From Glycine soja (taxonomy: Eukaryota > Streptophyta > Magnoliopsida > Fabales > Fabaceae): DNA of 64,000 nucleotides. The stretch spans positions 29,600,850 to 29,664,849 of the forward strand of contig NC_041007.1 of assembly GCF_004193775.1 (NCBI RefSeq), given 5' to 3'. The notes beneath the pieces are model-generated. The model ran no database searches. It saw only the letters and a program-made list of their open reading frames with translations, and had not been told where the DNA came from. Within the stretch, counting starts at the first letter, position 1. Every line of letters begins with the position of its first letter. This document shows positions 19,484 to 32,482 of this stretch, in pieces. Both the position numbers and the translations under genes were made by a program.

Positions 19484-22400
19484 TGTCATACCCTAATTTC
19501 GTCCGGAGACCATTGTTTGATGGCATGCAACCTTTGCTTAACCGCTTCGAGGAACTTGACACCCATCGTTAAGCAATCTGTGAAGTTCCGCGACATGTCG
19601 AGAGTCGAAAGGAAACATTATTGCGCAATCCATAAAGTTCCGTAACATTCCAGAAGCCGAAGTGGGAATGGTTGCGTAATCCATAAAGTTTCATGAAATT
19701 ACGGAAAAAAAAAACAAGTATTGTTACGTAATTCGTGAGGTTTCGTAAGGTTACGGAAAAAGAATCAGCAAAAAAGGGGCAAAGGGGAGTGTATTCAATA
19801 AAATGGGGGTGCAAATAGTAATTTTCAAATCTGGGCTCTTCTAGAGGTTTCTGGGCATTTTCATGCTTAAGGTGGAAGCAACCTAGCTCGCTTGGGCGAG
19901 CTTGGTGGCAACCACCTCCCCTGTTTTGTTAAAAAATGGGCTTCCGGGGCTTCCGGGACACCCGTAATGCTTCCGTAAAATTCCCATAACCATAAATAAG
20001 CATATTTCACTTAATATGGGTGAAAAGGAAGAGAAAAAAGAAGAAAATCAAGTCCTTTAGGCTTCCATAAAGCTTCCGTAACTTTTCCGTGAATTACGAA
20101 AGAAGGGGGTGAACTTATCAAAATGGGGGGTGCAAATAGAAATTTTGAATTGGGCCTTCCAAACTGTTTCTCGAAGCTGGATTACTTCTGGAGGAAGCAA
20201 CCCAACTCGACTGGGCGAGCTGGGCGGCAACCTCCTCCCCCTTTTTCCTATAAAAAGGCAAAATGGGGTTGCTCTAAGGGTCCCTGATCCCCCTGGCTAT
20301 GCATTTAAGCTATTTTGGGTGAAAAAAATTGTTTTTGTGAAGAAAATCCATGTCGAGGTGCTTCCGTAACGCTTCCGAGATGTTTCCGTAAGCAAATCCG
20401 TGAAGGTTTTCCTTCGTTCTTTGTCCGTTCTTCGTTCTTCAACGAGTAAGTTTCCAAATCCGAGACTTTTAATTCATTTCTTATTTTTTGGCTTTCATCT
20501 TTATTTCATTCAATTTCAGTTTCTTTTCTTCTGTTTTTAACGAGCTTTAACCGATCGTTTAAGCCGTTTTCTCGCCTAATAAATGATGAAATGAATTTCA
20601 ACCGATCATTTGCGTTGTAATCTCGTTTAATCACTGTTAAAACAAAATCTAACCAATCGTTCACGCTGTAACCTCGGTTAAACCAAAAAAGGGCAAAATA
20701 ATAATAAAATAATCAAAATATCTTTAAATAAAATAATAAAAAAATCGATCGGACATTTTTTCTTTGGAAGTTTCCTTGAATGAATTGACTAATAACCAAA
20801 GTGAAACTAAAGCTAAAATCAACTCACAAATCAAAGCTTTGTCTGCAAAAATCATTGAAAACCATTTTAAGGTCTGTCGCAACCTACCCTTCGGCGGGAG
20901 GGCGACGCGTGACTCACGGGTGCGTGTCCCAAGAAAGGAATACGCGCGGAGTTGCCTCCAACGTTTATTTGAGGAAAACATCGGAAAAACCGGAAAAGAC
21001 GTGATCTACGAACTTAAAGTGAAAGGTTTGGGAGTTGTATTTACGCACGGGGAAGGTATTAGCACCCCACACGTCCGTCACAGGAGACGACAGCCTTTAA
21101 TCAAATGTGCAAACATGACTTCAATTTTTATGTTCCCTTTTACGTCTTTATTTCTTTTTGTAGTTTTTATATTTTTTTATCTTTTTGCGGTCGACGAGGG
21201 TGTTTCCCTTGCTCCTACGTATTCCTTAATTGCGATAAGGAAATCAAACCTACATAGTTCTTTTTGAACAAAGTGTTTGGTTGAGTTGTTTTTATCCTTT
21301 TTGCAAAATATGTTTTTATTGAATGAAAGGTCATTTAAGGCGTTGGACCATTAAACAAACTTTCGATTCTTTAGAAAAGAGAGAAGACATTAAGGCATTG
21401 GACCATTAATGATCTCTTTATTTTTTGAAAGAGGTAATAAAGTTACGTGTTAATTTTAGGCCTTTAGAAATCTACACTTAACTAATAAAAGCGGAAAAGA
21501 CCATTTCAAGGCGTTGGACCTTTTGAAAATGGCTTTTTAGGGCGATGACAAAAGTTTTGGTTTATGAATTGATTTTAGCCTTAGTTTCACTTTGGTTATT
21601 AGTCGATTCGATTACGAAAGAAAAATCCCAAAGAGAAACGTCCAATTGATTTTTTTTGATTTATTTTACTAAAAGATATTTTTTATTATTATATTATTAT
21701 TTTACCTCTTTTTGGTTTCCAACGTGGTTATGGCATGACCGAACGGTCGGATTTCATTTTAACAGAAATTAACGGATATTACAATTCAAATGATCGGTGG
21801 AAATTTATTTTATTTTTTTATTAGGCAAGAAAATAACTTAAGTAAATGACTAAAGCACGTCAAAAGGGGGTACAGAAAGTAAATGAAATGAAAATAAAAG
21901 CACGTGGAAACAAATGAGGACCACTAAGGGTACATAGAATGAATTGAAAAGTTCGATTTCGGGAACTTACCGGCTGAAGACCAAAGAACGACGAAGAACG
22001 TCGAAGAACGGTTGAAAATCTTCGCGAAATCCCCTACGGAAACGTTACAGAAGCGCCTCGGCTTAGATTTTCTTCACGGAACCAATTTTTTGCACTAATT
22101 TCAAGTGATTCTCGAATTGCCAGGAGGGCTGGACATTTTTTCCCTTCACTTCTCCCCCTTTTTATAGGAAAATGGGGGAGAAGCTTGCCACCCAGCTCGC
22201 CCAGGCGAGCTACGTTGCTTCCTCCAGAAGCAACCGCCTTCTAGAGGAATTTTCTGGAAGGCCCAAGTGGGCCTGGTTGCTATTTGCACCCCCATTTTTA
22301 CTAAATACACCCCTTGCTCTTTTTTGGTGATTCTTTTTCCGTAATGTTACGAAATTTTACGAATTTCGTAACGATGCTTGTTTTCTTTCCGTAATGTTAC

Positions 22401-23343
22401 GAAACCTTACGGATTACGTAATCATCCCTTTTTTGCCTTCCGGAACGTTTACGGAACTTACGAATTGCGCATTAACACTTCTTTTTAATTTTCGGCATGT
22501 CACGGAACTTCACCGATTGTGCTACAATGCTTTCTTTTGACTTCCGGCCTGTCACGGAACTTCACGAATTGCCTAACGATGGGTGCCAAGTACCTCGAAG
22601 TGGTCAAACGAGGGTCGCATCCCAACAACAGATGGTTCCCGGACGAAATTAGGGTATGACAAGGTCCAACGTCTTAAACGGTCCTCTTTGCTTTTATCGG
22701 TTAACACGGACCATTCAAAAGCATAAAATCAACACATCACTTTACTGCCTTTTGCGAGAACTACGTAGGTCTGATTTCCTCTTTGATGGAGGATACGTAG
22801 GAGCAAAAGCCCCGCTTTTGTCGACCTCGTGAGATGGTTAGAGGTCCAATGCCTTAGCTTTCTCACCAAGTAAAATGGATCATTTTAAGGTCCAACGCCT
22901 TAAATGACCCCCTTCCAAGTAAAAAGAATCACATGATTCGCCCCTTTTGAAAAAACTACGTAGGTCTGATTTCCTTATCACAATTGAGGAATATGTAGGA
23001 GCAAGGGAAACACCCTTGTCGACCACAAAAAGATAAAAAATACAAAAAAGGCATAAAAAGACATAAAAAACGTAAAAGGGAAATAAAACAAATTGAAGTC
23101 ATATTTGCACACTTGATTAAAGGCTTTCGTCCCTTGTGACGGGCGCATGGGGTGCTAATACCTTCCCCGTGCATAAATACAACTCCCGAACCTTTCACAC
23201 TTAAAGTTTGTAGATCACGTCTTTCCGGTTTTCCGACGTTTTCCTCGAATAAACGTTGGTGGCGACTCCGCGCATTTTCCTTTCTTGGAAGACGCACTCG
23301 TGAACCCTCGCGTCGCCCTTCCGCCGAAGGGGAGGTTGCGACA
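19484..23343 (+). mobile_element. Ogre-type 3' LTR of element B, split by a solo LTR
   Basis: The LTR (TGTCATACCC...GGTTGCGACA) comprises 19484-20874 and 22667-23343, about 2.07 kb once the insertion is removed. It is longer than relatives because a ~321-bp segment is duplicated (TGCAAATAG at 19810 and 20131). Stem-loop motifs occur at 22761-22800 and near 22955-23000. The flank acact follows. Confidence 0.85.
20875..22661 (-). mobile_element. Solo Ogre-type LTR, reverse, in element B's LTR
   Basis: It starts TGTCGCAACC and ends GGGTATGACA on the plus strand, i.e. a reverse LTR of 1787 bp. The perfect 5-bp duplication aggtc lies at 20870-20874 and 22662-22666. No interior is present, so it is a solo LTR left by intra-element recombination. 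An apparently long plus-strand ORF (20764-21267) is read antisense through this LTR. Confidence 0.92.
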
Positions 23344-25147
23344 ACACTAAAAGAGGTGTGAAAGATAAGGTAAAAAACTAATTGGTAAAAGGAAAGCTAT
23401 CTAGGCAGTTTGACAATGGAAGGTAAAGGAAATAAGCTATGAAAGTAAGCAAGAAATGTAAACTAGGCGAATCCTAAGAGTGTTTGGATGACCACATTCA
23501 AGGTTCCCAACAAAAAACTCACTATCCTAAGGAAAAATTGCCTAAAATTATTACACACAAATGGAATTTTGGTAACCTATTGGAGGCTCCCAACAAACTT
23601 CCAATGAAAGGCCTTTTTGTTACAAAACTTGAAAGCAATGAAGGTAAGTAAATTGCAAATTACAAAATTACAAAACGGTCCTCAATTTTGGTGGTTGTTC
23701 TCTCTTTGGTGATTCACTCAATTTGGAGTGCTTCTTAGTCCAATAGCTCTTAAGGTGGTTTGCCCCTTTCTTCTTAACTCAAATTCTTCAAGGGATGGCA
23801 CCAATCCTCCTTCCAATTCCCTATATGGCAACCCACAAACAAGGAAACAAAGAGACAAGCAATAAACAAAGACCAAAAAAAATGAAATGAAAGCTAAACC
23901 AATGGAGTTTTAACAAGACAATTTTTCAAGGATTACTCAACAATTAAAGCAATGAAAAGGACATAGAAGCAAGCTAGGACTCAAAGAGAAACTTAGAATG
24001 GCTCTAGAGTAGAGTAAAAAAACTATAAAAAAAGACTCAACAAACCTCTAGCTTTGGCACTTGTTTTCACAGTAATTTTCAATTTAAGTTTCGGAACTAA
24101 GATTGGTATAACATAGGCACCAATTGTAGAATAAATTTTGAGTCAAAACAACAAGCACACTTCCCTTTCACTTTTTTTTTCTGGATACTGATTTTTTCTG
24201 CCAACTTGTATGATTTTTCTATTTTTTTCATTTTCTCCAAATCACTTGGTTCTTTTTTTATAACTTTCTTCCAGATGTCTAGAAAATTTAGTAAAAATTT
24301 CAGCTCAAAATTCGAAGTAACCAATTCTAAGTAATCTTTACAAGTTTGTATGTCCAAGCTGCCAGCACCAGCGATTTTTTTTTAAGCATGGTATATTGAT
24401 TGCCTTGGGCTTACTTTCAACCTTCCTATGTATGTTGAACTCACAAGGATTGTTTACCACAGTTTTAGGAGTTCAATATTCACTTAGGATCAACATTTTA
24501 GCCAGCAATTCAATCACCAAAACTCAAATTCACAATAGACACAATCATAAGGAAACCTAAACGTTCAAGAAAAGGATCACAATCAAAGACTCTCTAAGAA
24601 TTTTTCATGAACATGTTAAGGACTAATTAACATGAAAGATTTGACTCAAATCAAGTAATAGGCTAAAATAATTTCATACACTCATGAAAAAATGAGTTAG
24701 ACAAAGAAACAAGAAAATAAAATTCAGCACAACATAAGAAATCTTACGTGACAAGTTTCGCGACTAGACATGACTTCTGTGACAAAACTACAATAGGTGA
24801 ACAAGTCACTCTAGATTTTTGAGGTTTTCTTCTACTTTAATATTTTTGTAAGAATTTTATGGTTTAGGTTTCAGCCACAAAAAATAACAAGACAAAACTC
24901 AAAGGAACCTAAACTCAACACAATTCATGGTTCAAGAACAAGAACAAGAAATTTGAACCATAGAAAATCAAATCTAGCTTCCATAGCAAGTTTAATCGGT
25001 GGAAACTCTAAAAAGAATCATGCTAACAACATTTAGCACAAGACATGTGAGGAGATACATGGAGAAAAATGAAGAAACAACAATGGAAGATAAGGTAAAG
25101 CAAAAAAAATAATGGAGGTTTAAGGAGCACCTACATGAAGCTCTTGT
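23344..25147 (-). mobile_element. CRM-like leader fragment, reverse strand
   Basis: AT-rich non-coding leader downstream (on the minus strand) of the primer site at 25148-25159. It shares short stretches with 17601-18199. It is truncated at 23344 by element B. No intact gene; a short minus ORF at 24097-24357 is Lys-rich and not recognisable. Confidence 0.6.
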
Positions 25148-25159
25148 GCTCTGATACCA
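25148..25159 (-). other. Primer-binding site, initiator-Met tRNA type (reverse)
   Basis: GCTCTGATACCA is the complement of TGGTATCAGAGC, a perfect initiator-Met-type primer site. It sits five bases from the LTR end at 25165. Confidence 0.8.
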
Positions 25160-25164
25160 CTTGA

Positions 25165-26027
25165 TGGAAGCTTGCTTGTGGGGCTTCTATGGAGGCTGGA
25201 TATTTGAGCTTCAATGAGGTCCTTAATGGTGAGTTTCCACCATGGAGATGCTGTGGAAGACAAAGGAGAGGAGGTGAGAGGAGGCACCATACACTAGGGA
25301 ATAAGCCATGGCAGAAGGAGCTTCACCACCAAGATGAGCCTTGGATAAGAAGCTTGGTGAGGATGCTCCAATGGAGGAAAAGAAAGAGGGAGAGAAAGAG
25401 AGAGGGGGGGGCACGAAATTGAAGGAAGAAAAAGGGAGAGAAGTTGAACTTTGAGTTGTGTCTCACAAGATTCTCATTCATCAAAGTTACAACAAGTGTT
25501 ACACATGCTTCTATTCTTGAGAAGCTTTCTTGAGAAAACTTCCTTGAGAAGTTTCTTTGAGAAAACTTCCTTGAGAAGTTTCTTTGAGAAAACTTCCTTG
25601 AGAAGTTAGAGCTTAGCTACACACACCCCTCTAATAACTAAGCTCACCTCCTTGAGAAGCTTCCTTAAGAAGATTCCTAAAGAAGCTAGAGCTTAGCTAC
25701 ACACACATCTCTAATAGCTAAGCTCACCTCCTTGAGATGAGAAGTTAGAGCATAGCTACACACCCCCTATAATAGCTAAGCTCACCCCCATGACAAAAAA
25801 CATGAAAATACAAAAAAATCCCTACTACAAAGACTACTCAAAATGCCTCGAAATACAAGGCTAAAACCCTATACTACTAGAATGGCATAAATACAAGGCC
25901 CAAACGAAGGAAAAACCTATTCTAATATTTACAAAGATAAGAGGGCTCACACTTAGCCCATGGGCTTGAAATCTACACTAAGGCTAATGAGAATCCTAGG
26001 GTCTTCCTTTGGATCTCTGGCCCAATC
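25165..26027 (-). mobile_element. CRM-like 5' LTR, reverse, main part
   Basis: The minus-strand LTR begins TGCAATGCTACC at 29089, is split by the Tekay-like LTR, and ends at 25165 (about 907 bp in total). The first ~120 nt encode the pol tail (DPRILISLSVDF, stop at 25955-25953), as in the copy at 1155-1275. It contains a 27-bp tandem repeat (25532-25610, GAGAAAACTTCC at 25532, 25559, 25586) and a larger repeat with AGCTACACACA at 25613-25790. Confidence 0.75.
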
Positions 26028-26939
26028 TGTAACGACCCGCCTCGTTGCTACGGTATCCACACTCTAATATTCGATAATTTCAATTTTTATAAAAAGAACT
26101 CCCTTAATTTTTGATTATGAAAATAGAAGTGATTTTGTCACAACATAAATTCATCCAACAACACGTCATTACTTAAGTGATTATGCATAATTACATAGAA
26201 ACAATAATTCAGTACATGTCATACACATAACAAAAATTAAATATGCTCATATATATATAATTAAAATTCCAATTTTACATCTTTAACTCAACAAAATAAA
26301 ACTTAAAAGCCAACTACAGAGGAGTTGATTACAAAACACAACTCTCTCCCAAAATAACGCCAACGTCATCACGTCGGCTCGGCGGCTCCTCACCAGAATC
26401 TTACTCCCTACACCCTGCCACTGTCATTCTGCTCCCACGAACAAGGTTCGTGATCATCACAGGTATCAACCACATGATACAAAATTGCAAGGGTGAGTTT
26501 ATTATAAAAAAAACCAATACCAATTCCAAATAACCACAATTAGCAAGGAACATAGGCAAACATGATAAGCATACACAAAAATCATTATTCAACACTCATA
26601 TCCAACAAATATTCATCATTCACATCCAACAATTACTCATCATCCATCCATGGACCCAATCAAGACTGCATAGAATGATGCATGCACCAAACTCAACACT
26701 CAGATGCAATGTGGTACGTACCAACAACAACCAAATATAAGGAAATAGCCTAAGCGTGTCTACACAACACTCTCACTTAGGGAACTGTGCTGAGTTTGTT
26801 GAGATCACCCGGTTGTGCACGTAACAGCCCCCCTCCCATAGGTGATCAGCCTGGGATCCCAAAGGTGTTCCCTACCAGGTGACAGCCCCCTAGTACAAAG
26901 TACACTTGGCCACAATTACTATATTTCCTGTGTCGTATG

Positions 26940-27285
26940 AACTATGATCACGGCCAAAAGTAAGTGCCAAAGACCATGGACCAATTAAAGCACCTAAGCA
27001 TCCCCTCAGGAATGCTTAGATTCTCTAACCACGCTAGTTACCCACGTCTGGGCCATCCGACAAGGTCAGTGCACTCTACCCCTCCCCCATGACATACACT
27101 TCATACGACGTATGATCATGGCCAAAAGCTAGTGCCAAAGACCCTGGAAGGTCAGTGCACAGTGCCCCCCACGATCATACACAACATCCAACGTATGAAC
27201 GTGGCCAAAAGCTAGTGCCAAAGACCCTGAAAGGTCAGTGCACAGTGCCCCCCACGAACATACACAACATGGACATGCCAATGCA
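26940..27285 (-). repeat. 82-bp tandem repeat within the Tekay-like LTR
   Basis: GCCAAAAGCTAGTGCCAAAG recurs at 27121 and 27203, with a diverged copy near 26952. Each unit carries GGTCAGTGCACAGTG. It is part of the LTR. Confidence 0.75.
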
Positions 27286-28466
27286 TTTCCAACATCAATC
27301 AACAAATCGTATTTCCATGTCATTCACAACATAAATATCATCTCATCTCAATGACGTTATCAACAACAACAACAACCTCATTTCATATTCACATATTCAT
27401 CAATAATAACAATTCATGTTGACATGGTCTTTATTAACAACATCATCTCAAATCAATATCATCATAATTATCATTATCATCACATATCAATTAAAATCCT
27501 CAATAGCAACATCAACAACAATTCAAACAAACACAACAATATCATTTCCACACGCACGGTCTTCAAACAACACATTTCAAACAACCAAAACAATATCATT
27601 CATCACAATACATATATATATCGCATCCCATTAGTTAAAACGTAATTTTCTTTGAAGAAAAATCAGCATGCAACAGGGACAGGCAGATATCCTCATAGCT
27701 AGGTTCCCTGACCCTACCTATGGTGTTAAAACAGTAAATTTTATAATAAACTCCCCTTACCCATCGTGAGCTACCCCTCGGATTCCTCATCGCGTCACTT
27801 GAAGATTCCTTTTCGTCCTTGCTCGTCGATTCCACGCAAGCCTTTACTATGCCAAAAAGAAGGAGACTTAGTATGGATTTCAAAAAAAAAAGCTAGTAAC
27901 AGTGCTCTGGGTCAAACACCCACATCACTACATGAAAAAGCTGAGAGCATTTCGGGTTTTACAAAGGAACATCATTTGGAAATTCCGACCACGCCAATGT
28001 GACCGGTGTTCAGTGTAGGTTATGAAAATAACATGCATTTCATGAAAGGATAACGTTTACAAAGTCTCTTTCTCTAAGGTTTTTCAAAGGAAGCATAAGA
28101 CATGCAATGGCAGTTCCAAATTCAGAAAAGATGTAAAGACAAGATGAAACTAACAAGAAACAAGCATAGAACCATGGTTACCTCGAAAGAAAATGAAAGG
28201 TCAGATTAGGGTTTTCGTTCTCTACCGGAAGCGCAAGCCAAGTTGGAAGATTCCGCTTCGGTTGAAGGGTTCCTCTCGGTGTGGGTTTTCAATGGAGAAC
28301 AATGATGGTTTGTGGTGGCTAATGGTGGATGTGGGTGATGGAGAAAGTTCTTGGAACTTTAGAAATGGCTTTGGAAGAAAGAAAGAAGAAGAAATGACGT
28401 TTTTCCTAAGCTACACGAAAGCAATGGCTGAAATGCTTAAATAAGAGATGCTCTCGGGAACGGAAG

Positions 28467-28860
28467 CTTCTAGCACACGCCAGACATCTTCTTAAAGATC
28501 CCAACTGTCCGATCATGTACAAGTGTTGTGTGAAGTTGCAAACCAAATTTTGAGAAGATCCAACGGTTAACGAAGGCTGGGCAGCATTTTTACCGAGGCA
28601 GCTTCATGTAGTTTTCTCTAAAAGCTTCATTAAGAGACTTCCTCCAGAAGCTTCATTAAGAGGCTTCTAGCACACTCCAGGCATCTTCTCAAAGATCCCA
28701 ACGGTCAGCTGATGGACAAGTGTCTTGTGAATTTTAAGGCCAAATTTCGAGAAGATCCAACGGTTAATGAAGGCTGGGCAGCGTTTTTACCAAGGCAGCT
28801 GCATGTAGCTTTCTCTAGAAGCTTCATTAAGAGGCTTCCTCCAGAAGCTTCCTCGTGGCT
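28467..28860 (-). repeat. 197-bp tandem duplication within the Tekay-like LTR
   Basis: CTTCTAGCACAC anchors lie at 28467 and 28664. Both copies include GATCCAACGGTTAA and GGCTGGGCAGC. The copies are visibly diverged. Confidence 0.8.
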
Positions 28861-29045
28861 TCTTTGAGAAGCTTTCTCAACAGGCTTCTTTAAGAAGCTA
28901 GATCCTTATCTATCCACACCCCTCTATTAAATAAATTAACTTCCTTAAAAATAATTACGGATGAAAATAACGCAACAAATAATCAAACATCAAACATAAT
29001 TACTAATAATATATAGATATATATATATCAGGGTGTTACACAATC

Positions 29046-29089
29046 TACTTGGAGTCTTCTATCCAATGCCCTTGTGGGGTAGCATTGCA
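29046..29089 (-). mobile_element. CRM-like 5' LTR, outer end (reverse)
   Basis: The first 44 nt of the reverse LTR (minus-strand start TGCAATGCTACC at 29089). The element is inserted directly against centromere-type satellite, which starts at 29090. Confidence 0.65.
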
Positions 29090-31038
29090 TCAAAAGTTAT
29101 GGCCGTTTGAATTTCCCCAATGCTTTCATGTTAAATTTGGAGCGTCTCAATATATTATGTTCTTGAATCGGACATGCGAGTCAAAGTTATGGCCTTTTAA
29201 ATTTTCCTTGTGCTTCCTTATTGAATTCCTAGCATCTTGATATATTATGGGCCTGAATCGGACATCCGAGTCAAAAGTAATGACCATTTGAGTTTTCCTG
29301 ATTATTTTGTGTTCAATTTTGGGCGTCTCGATATATCATGAGTCTCAATCCAACATCCGAGTCAAAATTAATGGTTGTTTTAATTTGCCCAGAGCTTCCG
29401 TGTTCAATTTTGAGCGTCTAGATATATCATGGGCCTCAATCATACATCCAAGTCAAAAGTAATAGTTGTTTGAATTTGCCCAGGGATTCCGTGTTCAATT
29501 TTGAGTGTCTCGATATATTATGGTTCTCAAGCGAACATACGAGTCTAATGTTATGTCCGTTTGAATTTGCCCAGAGCTTTCATGTTCATTGTGGATCATT
29601 TCGATACATTATTGGCCTAAATCAGATATCCGAGTCAAAAGTTATTGCCGTTTGAATTTGCCTTGGGCTTCCATGTTCAATTTCTAGCATCTCAATATAT
29701 TATGGGCCTAAATCAGACATCCAAGTCAAAATTTATGGCCATTTGAATTTTCCTAGAGCTTTCGTGTTCAATTTCAAACTTCTTGATATATCATGGGTCT
29801 CAATCATACATCCGAGTCAAAAGTAACGGTCGTTTGAATTTTCCTAGAGCTTCTGTGTTCAATTTTGAGCATCTCAATATATCATGGGCCTCAATCATAC
29901 ATCTGACTCAAAAGTAAGGGCAGTTTGAATTTTACTCGTGGATTCCATTTAAATTTTGAGCGTCTCGATATATTATGGTTCTCAACCAGACTTCCAAGTC
30001 AAAAGTTATGACTATTTGAATTTGCCATGGGTTTCCTCATTCAAGTTTAGGTGTCTCGATAAATTATGCTTCTCAAGTGGACATCCGAGTCAAAAGCTAT
30101 GGCGGTTTGAATTTTCCTTGAGATTCTATGTTGAATTTCGAGCATCTCGATATATTGTGGTTCTCAAGCCGGCATCCAACTCAAAAGTTATGGTTGTTTA
30201 AATTTTATTAAGAGTTTTCGTGTTCAATTCCAAGAGTATTGATGTATCATGGTCCTCTATCATACATCCGAGTCAAAACTAATTGTCGTTTGAATTTGCC
30301 CGGGGATTGCATGTTCAATTTTGAGTGTTTCAATATACTATGGTTCTTAAGCGGACATCCGAGTCAAAAGTTATAGCCGTTTGAATTTGCCAGGAGCTTT
30401 CATGTTCAATTTCGAGTGTCTAGAAATATTGTGGGCCGCCATCGAACAGTCGAGTCAAAAGTTATGGTCATTTTGAATTTGCCTAGTGCTTTTGTTTTCA
30501 ATTTGGAGCGTCATGATATATTATGGGCCTGGATCGAACATCTGAGTCAGAAGTTATGGTCGTTTTGAATTTTCTTGGGGCTTCCTTGTTCAATTTCTAG
30601 CATCTCGATATATTATGGGCCTCAATTATACATATGAGTCAAAAGTGATTATCGTTTGAATTTTCCAGGGGATTCCATGTTCAATTTTACGTGTCTCGAT
30701 AAATTATGATTCCCAGGCGGACATCTGAATCGAAAGTTATAGCCATTTGAATTTTCTCGAGGATTCCCTATTAAATTTTGAGCGTCTCAATACATGTGGT
30801 TCTCAAGTTGTCATCCAACTCAAAAGTTATGCCCGTTGGAATTTGTCAGGAGTTTTGGTGTTCAATGTTGGTGTCTCAATATATTATAGACCTGAATTGT
30901 ACATTCGAGCCAAAAGATATGAGTGTTTGTATTTCCTTGGGGATTCCATGTTCAATTTCAAGCGTGACGATATATTATGATTCTCAAGCGGGCATTCAAG
31001 TCAAAAGTTGTGGCTGTTTGAATTTGCATTGGGTTTCC
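29090..31038 (+). repeat. CentGm-like ~91-bp satellite, array 1
   Basis: About 21 diverged monomers. Anchors such as CAAAAGTTATGG occur every ~91 bp (ends near 29100, 29190, 29280, 29370). Each monomer has the words TTTGAATTT, TTCAATTT, CGTCTCGATATATTATG and GACATCCGAGTC. I recognise these from the soybean centromeric satellites CentGm-1/-2 (92 and 91 bp). High divergence suggests the array is outside the active, homogenised core. Confidence 0.88.
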
Positions 31039-32477
31039 TGTTCGACCAGAATACTTGTTTACTCTCTCTTCCAAATTGGTATTACTTGTTTTTATATGGG
31101 AGTGGTCTTACCAACAAGCGCACTGGGTCGCCAAGTAAAATAATTAAAACAGAATGAACCGAGTATCGAACACAGGGAACTTGTTCATTTAGCAAAGTTT
31201 TGTTAAGTAAGCAGACACTTGCAAAAAGAAATTAATGATTGTGAATTAAAGCAAAAGTATTTTCTATCCTAGGTTAAAGCAATAAATGAGAACAAGTAAG
31301 TGTGAAAACAAATATCTAAAGGCGTTGGGTCCTCCTACTGAGTAAGTTGATGCAATTAAAGATGTTCCTGTGTTCTATGCTGAGGACAAAAATACCAAAC
31401 ATCGATTCCTCCAGAGTTTGGACTAATTTAAATCAAACTTCATTCGCAAATCCCTCTTGTTGAACTTAGCCTAATTTAAATAGCATTATACTCATAGTAT
31501 AATAAAGAAAACTAAAACCCTGCACACTATCCCTAGCAATGCAGTTATTTAGTCCCTGCTCTATCAAGTTCTAAGGAAACAGTACATTTCCCAATGCTAA
31601 AGTCCCTAACAACACACACAAATGGGTGATCAAGCCACAAGTATGCATACAATAAGCATAGATAGAAGCAGTGAACACATAAAACAACCTTAATTAGATA
31701 TGAAAAAGAGTTTACATCAACTACTCAATAAGAATCCCCAACTGTGGGTTTTAGCCTTTCATGACAAGGAAGCTCCTTTTACACTGAAGAAGAGGAATCA
31801 AGAGTAATTGCTTGCTTACAAAGGAGTGGCGATGTCTCCTCCACCTCTAGGACTCTCACAATCACTCAAAAACTCACTAATCTCCCTAAAAGATGAAAAC
31901 TTGGCCCCTTGCTCTGCTCTATGCTCTCTGAAATTCACACTCTTTAGGCCTCTCGGTAGTGAATAGTTCTCGTCCCTCTTGGCTCCCTCAATTCTATGCA
32001 AATCAGGCTTAAAAAGGGCTTCATGATCTTGACGTTGTGCTTGGCGCCATTCTTGCGGTTAGCGCGAGTAAGTGAATTTGAGCTTAGCGCTAATCTCGCG
32101 CTAAGCCTAGAAAGCGACAGATGACTCGCTTAGCGAGCTGATAATGCGCTAAGCGTGTGCTTGCATAGCAGATGCCTTTCCAGATTCCCTTTTACTCGCT
32201 AAGTGCGCTGGTGCTGGGCTTAGCCGTTGATGCACACTAAGCGCATTGAGCTCGCTTAGCGCGATGACTCCTTTGGCACTTCTTCAAAATAACTCCTTTT
32301 TGCCTGAAATTAAAGAAAATTTAAAATTAATTCCATGTAAAGAGGCTTCTACTGAGCATAGATCAAAACAAAGCAATTTTATTTACAATCCTACCAAAAA
32401 GAACCATAAATTGGGAGATTTATATACAATTTGGAAAACTTTTCTATACAAAAGTTAGTCGTAAACGACGACTAACA
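31039..32477. mobile_element. 1.44-kb solo LTR of unidentified family, inside satellite
   Basis: TGTTCGACCAG...CGACTAACA, with perfect 5-bp duplication tttcc (31034-31038 and 32478-32482). It carries a cluster of GCTTAGCG/CGCTAAGC words (32045-32270), several palindromic. TG...CA ends, size and target duplication indicate a solo LTR, but I cannot name the family or orientation. Confidence 0.75.
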
Positions 32478-32482
32478 TTTCC

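Larger units (their letters stand above)
26028..29040 (-). mobile_element. 3.0-kb solo LTR, Tekay/Del-like
   Basis: On the minus strand it reads TGTAACACCCTGATATAT... to ...GCGGGTCGTTACA, flanked by a perfect duplication caatc (26023-26027 and 29041-29045). The long LTR with TGTAACACCC start and GTTACA end is typical of Tekay/Del chromoviruses. It contains a 197-bp tandem duplication (28467-28860) and an 82-bp repeat. No interior is present, so it is a solo LTR. Confidence 0.85.

Noticed and set aside
28193..28444. Possible host exon (83 codons) in the Tekay-like LTR
   Set aside because: Lies within an LTR bounded by a clean target duplication and has no recognisable domain.
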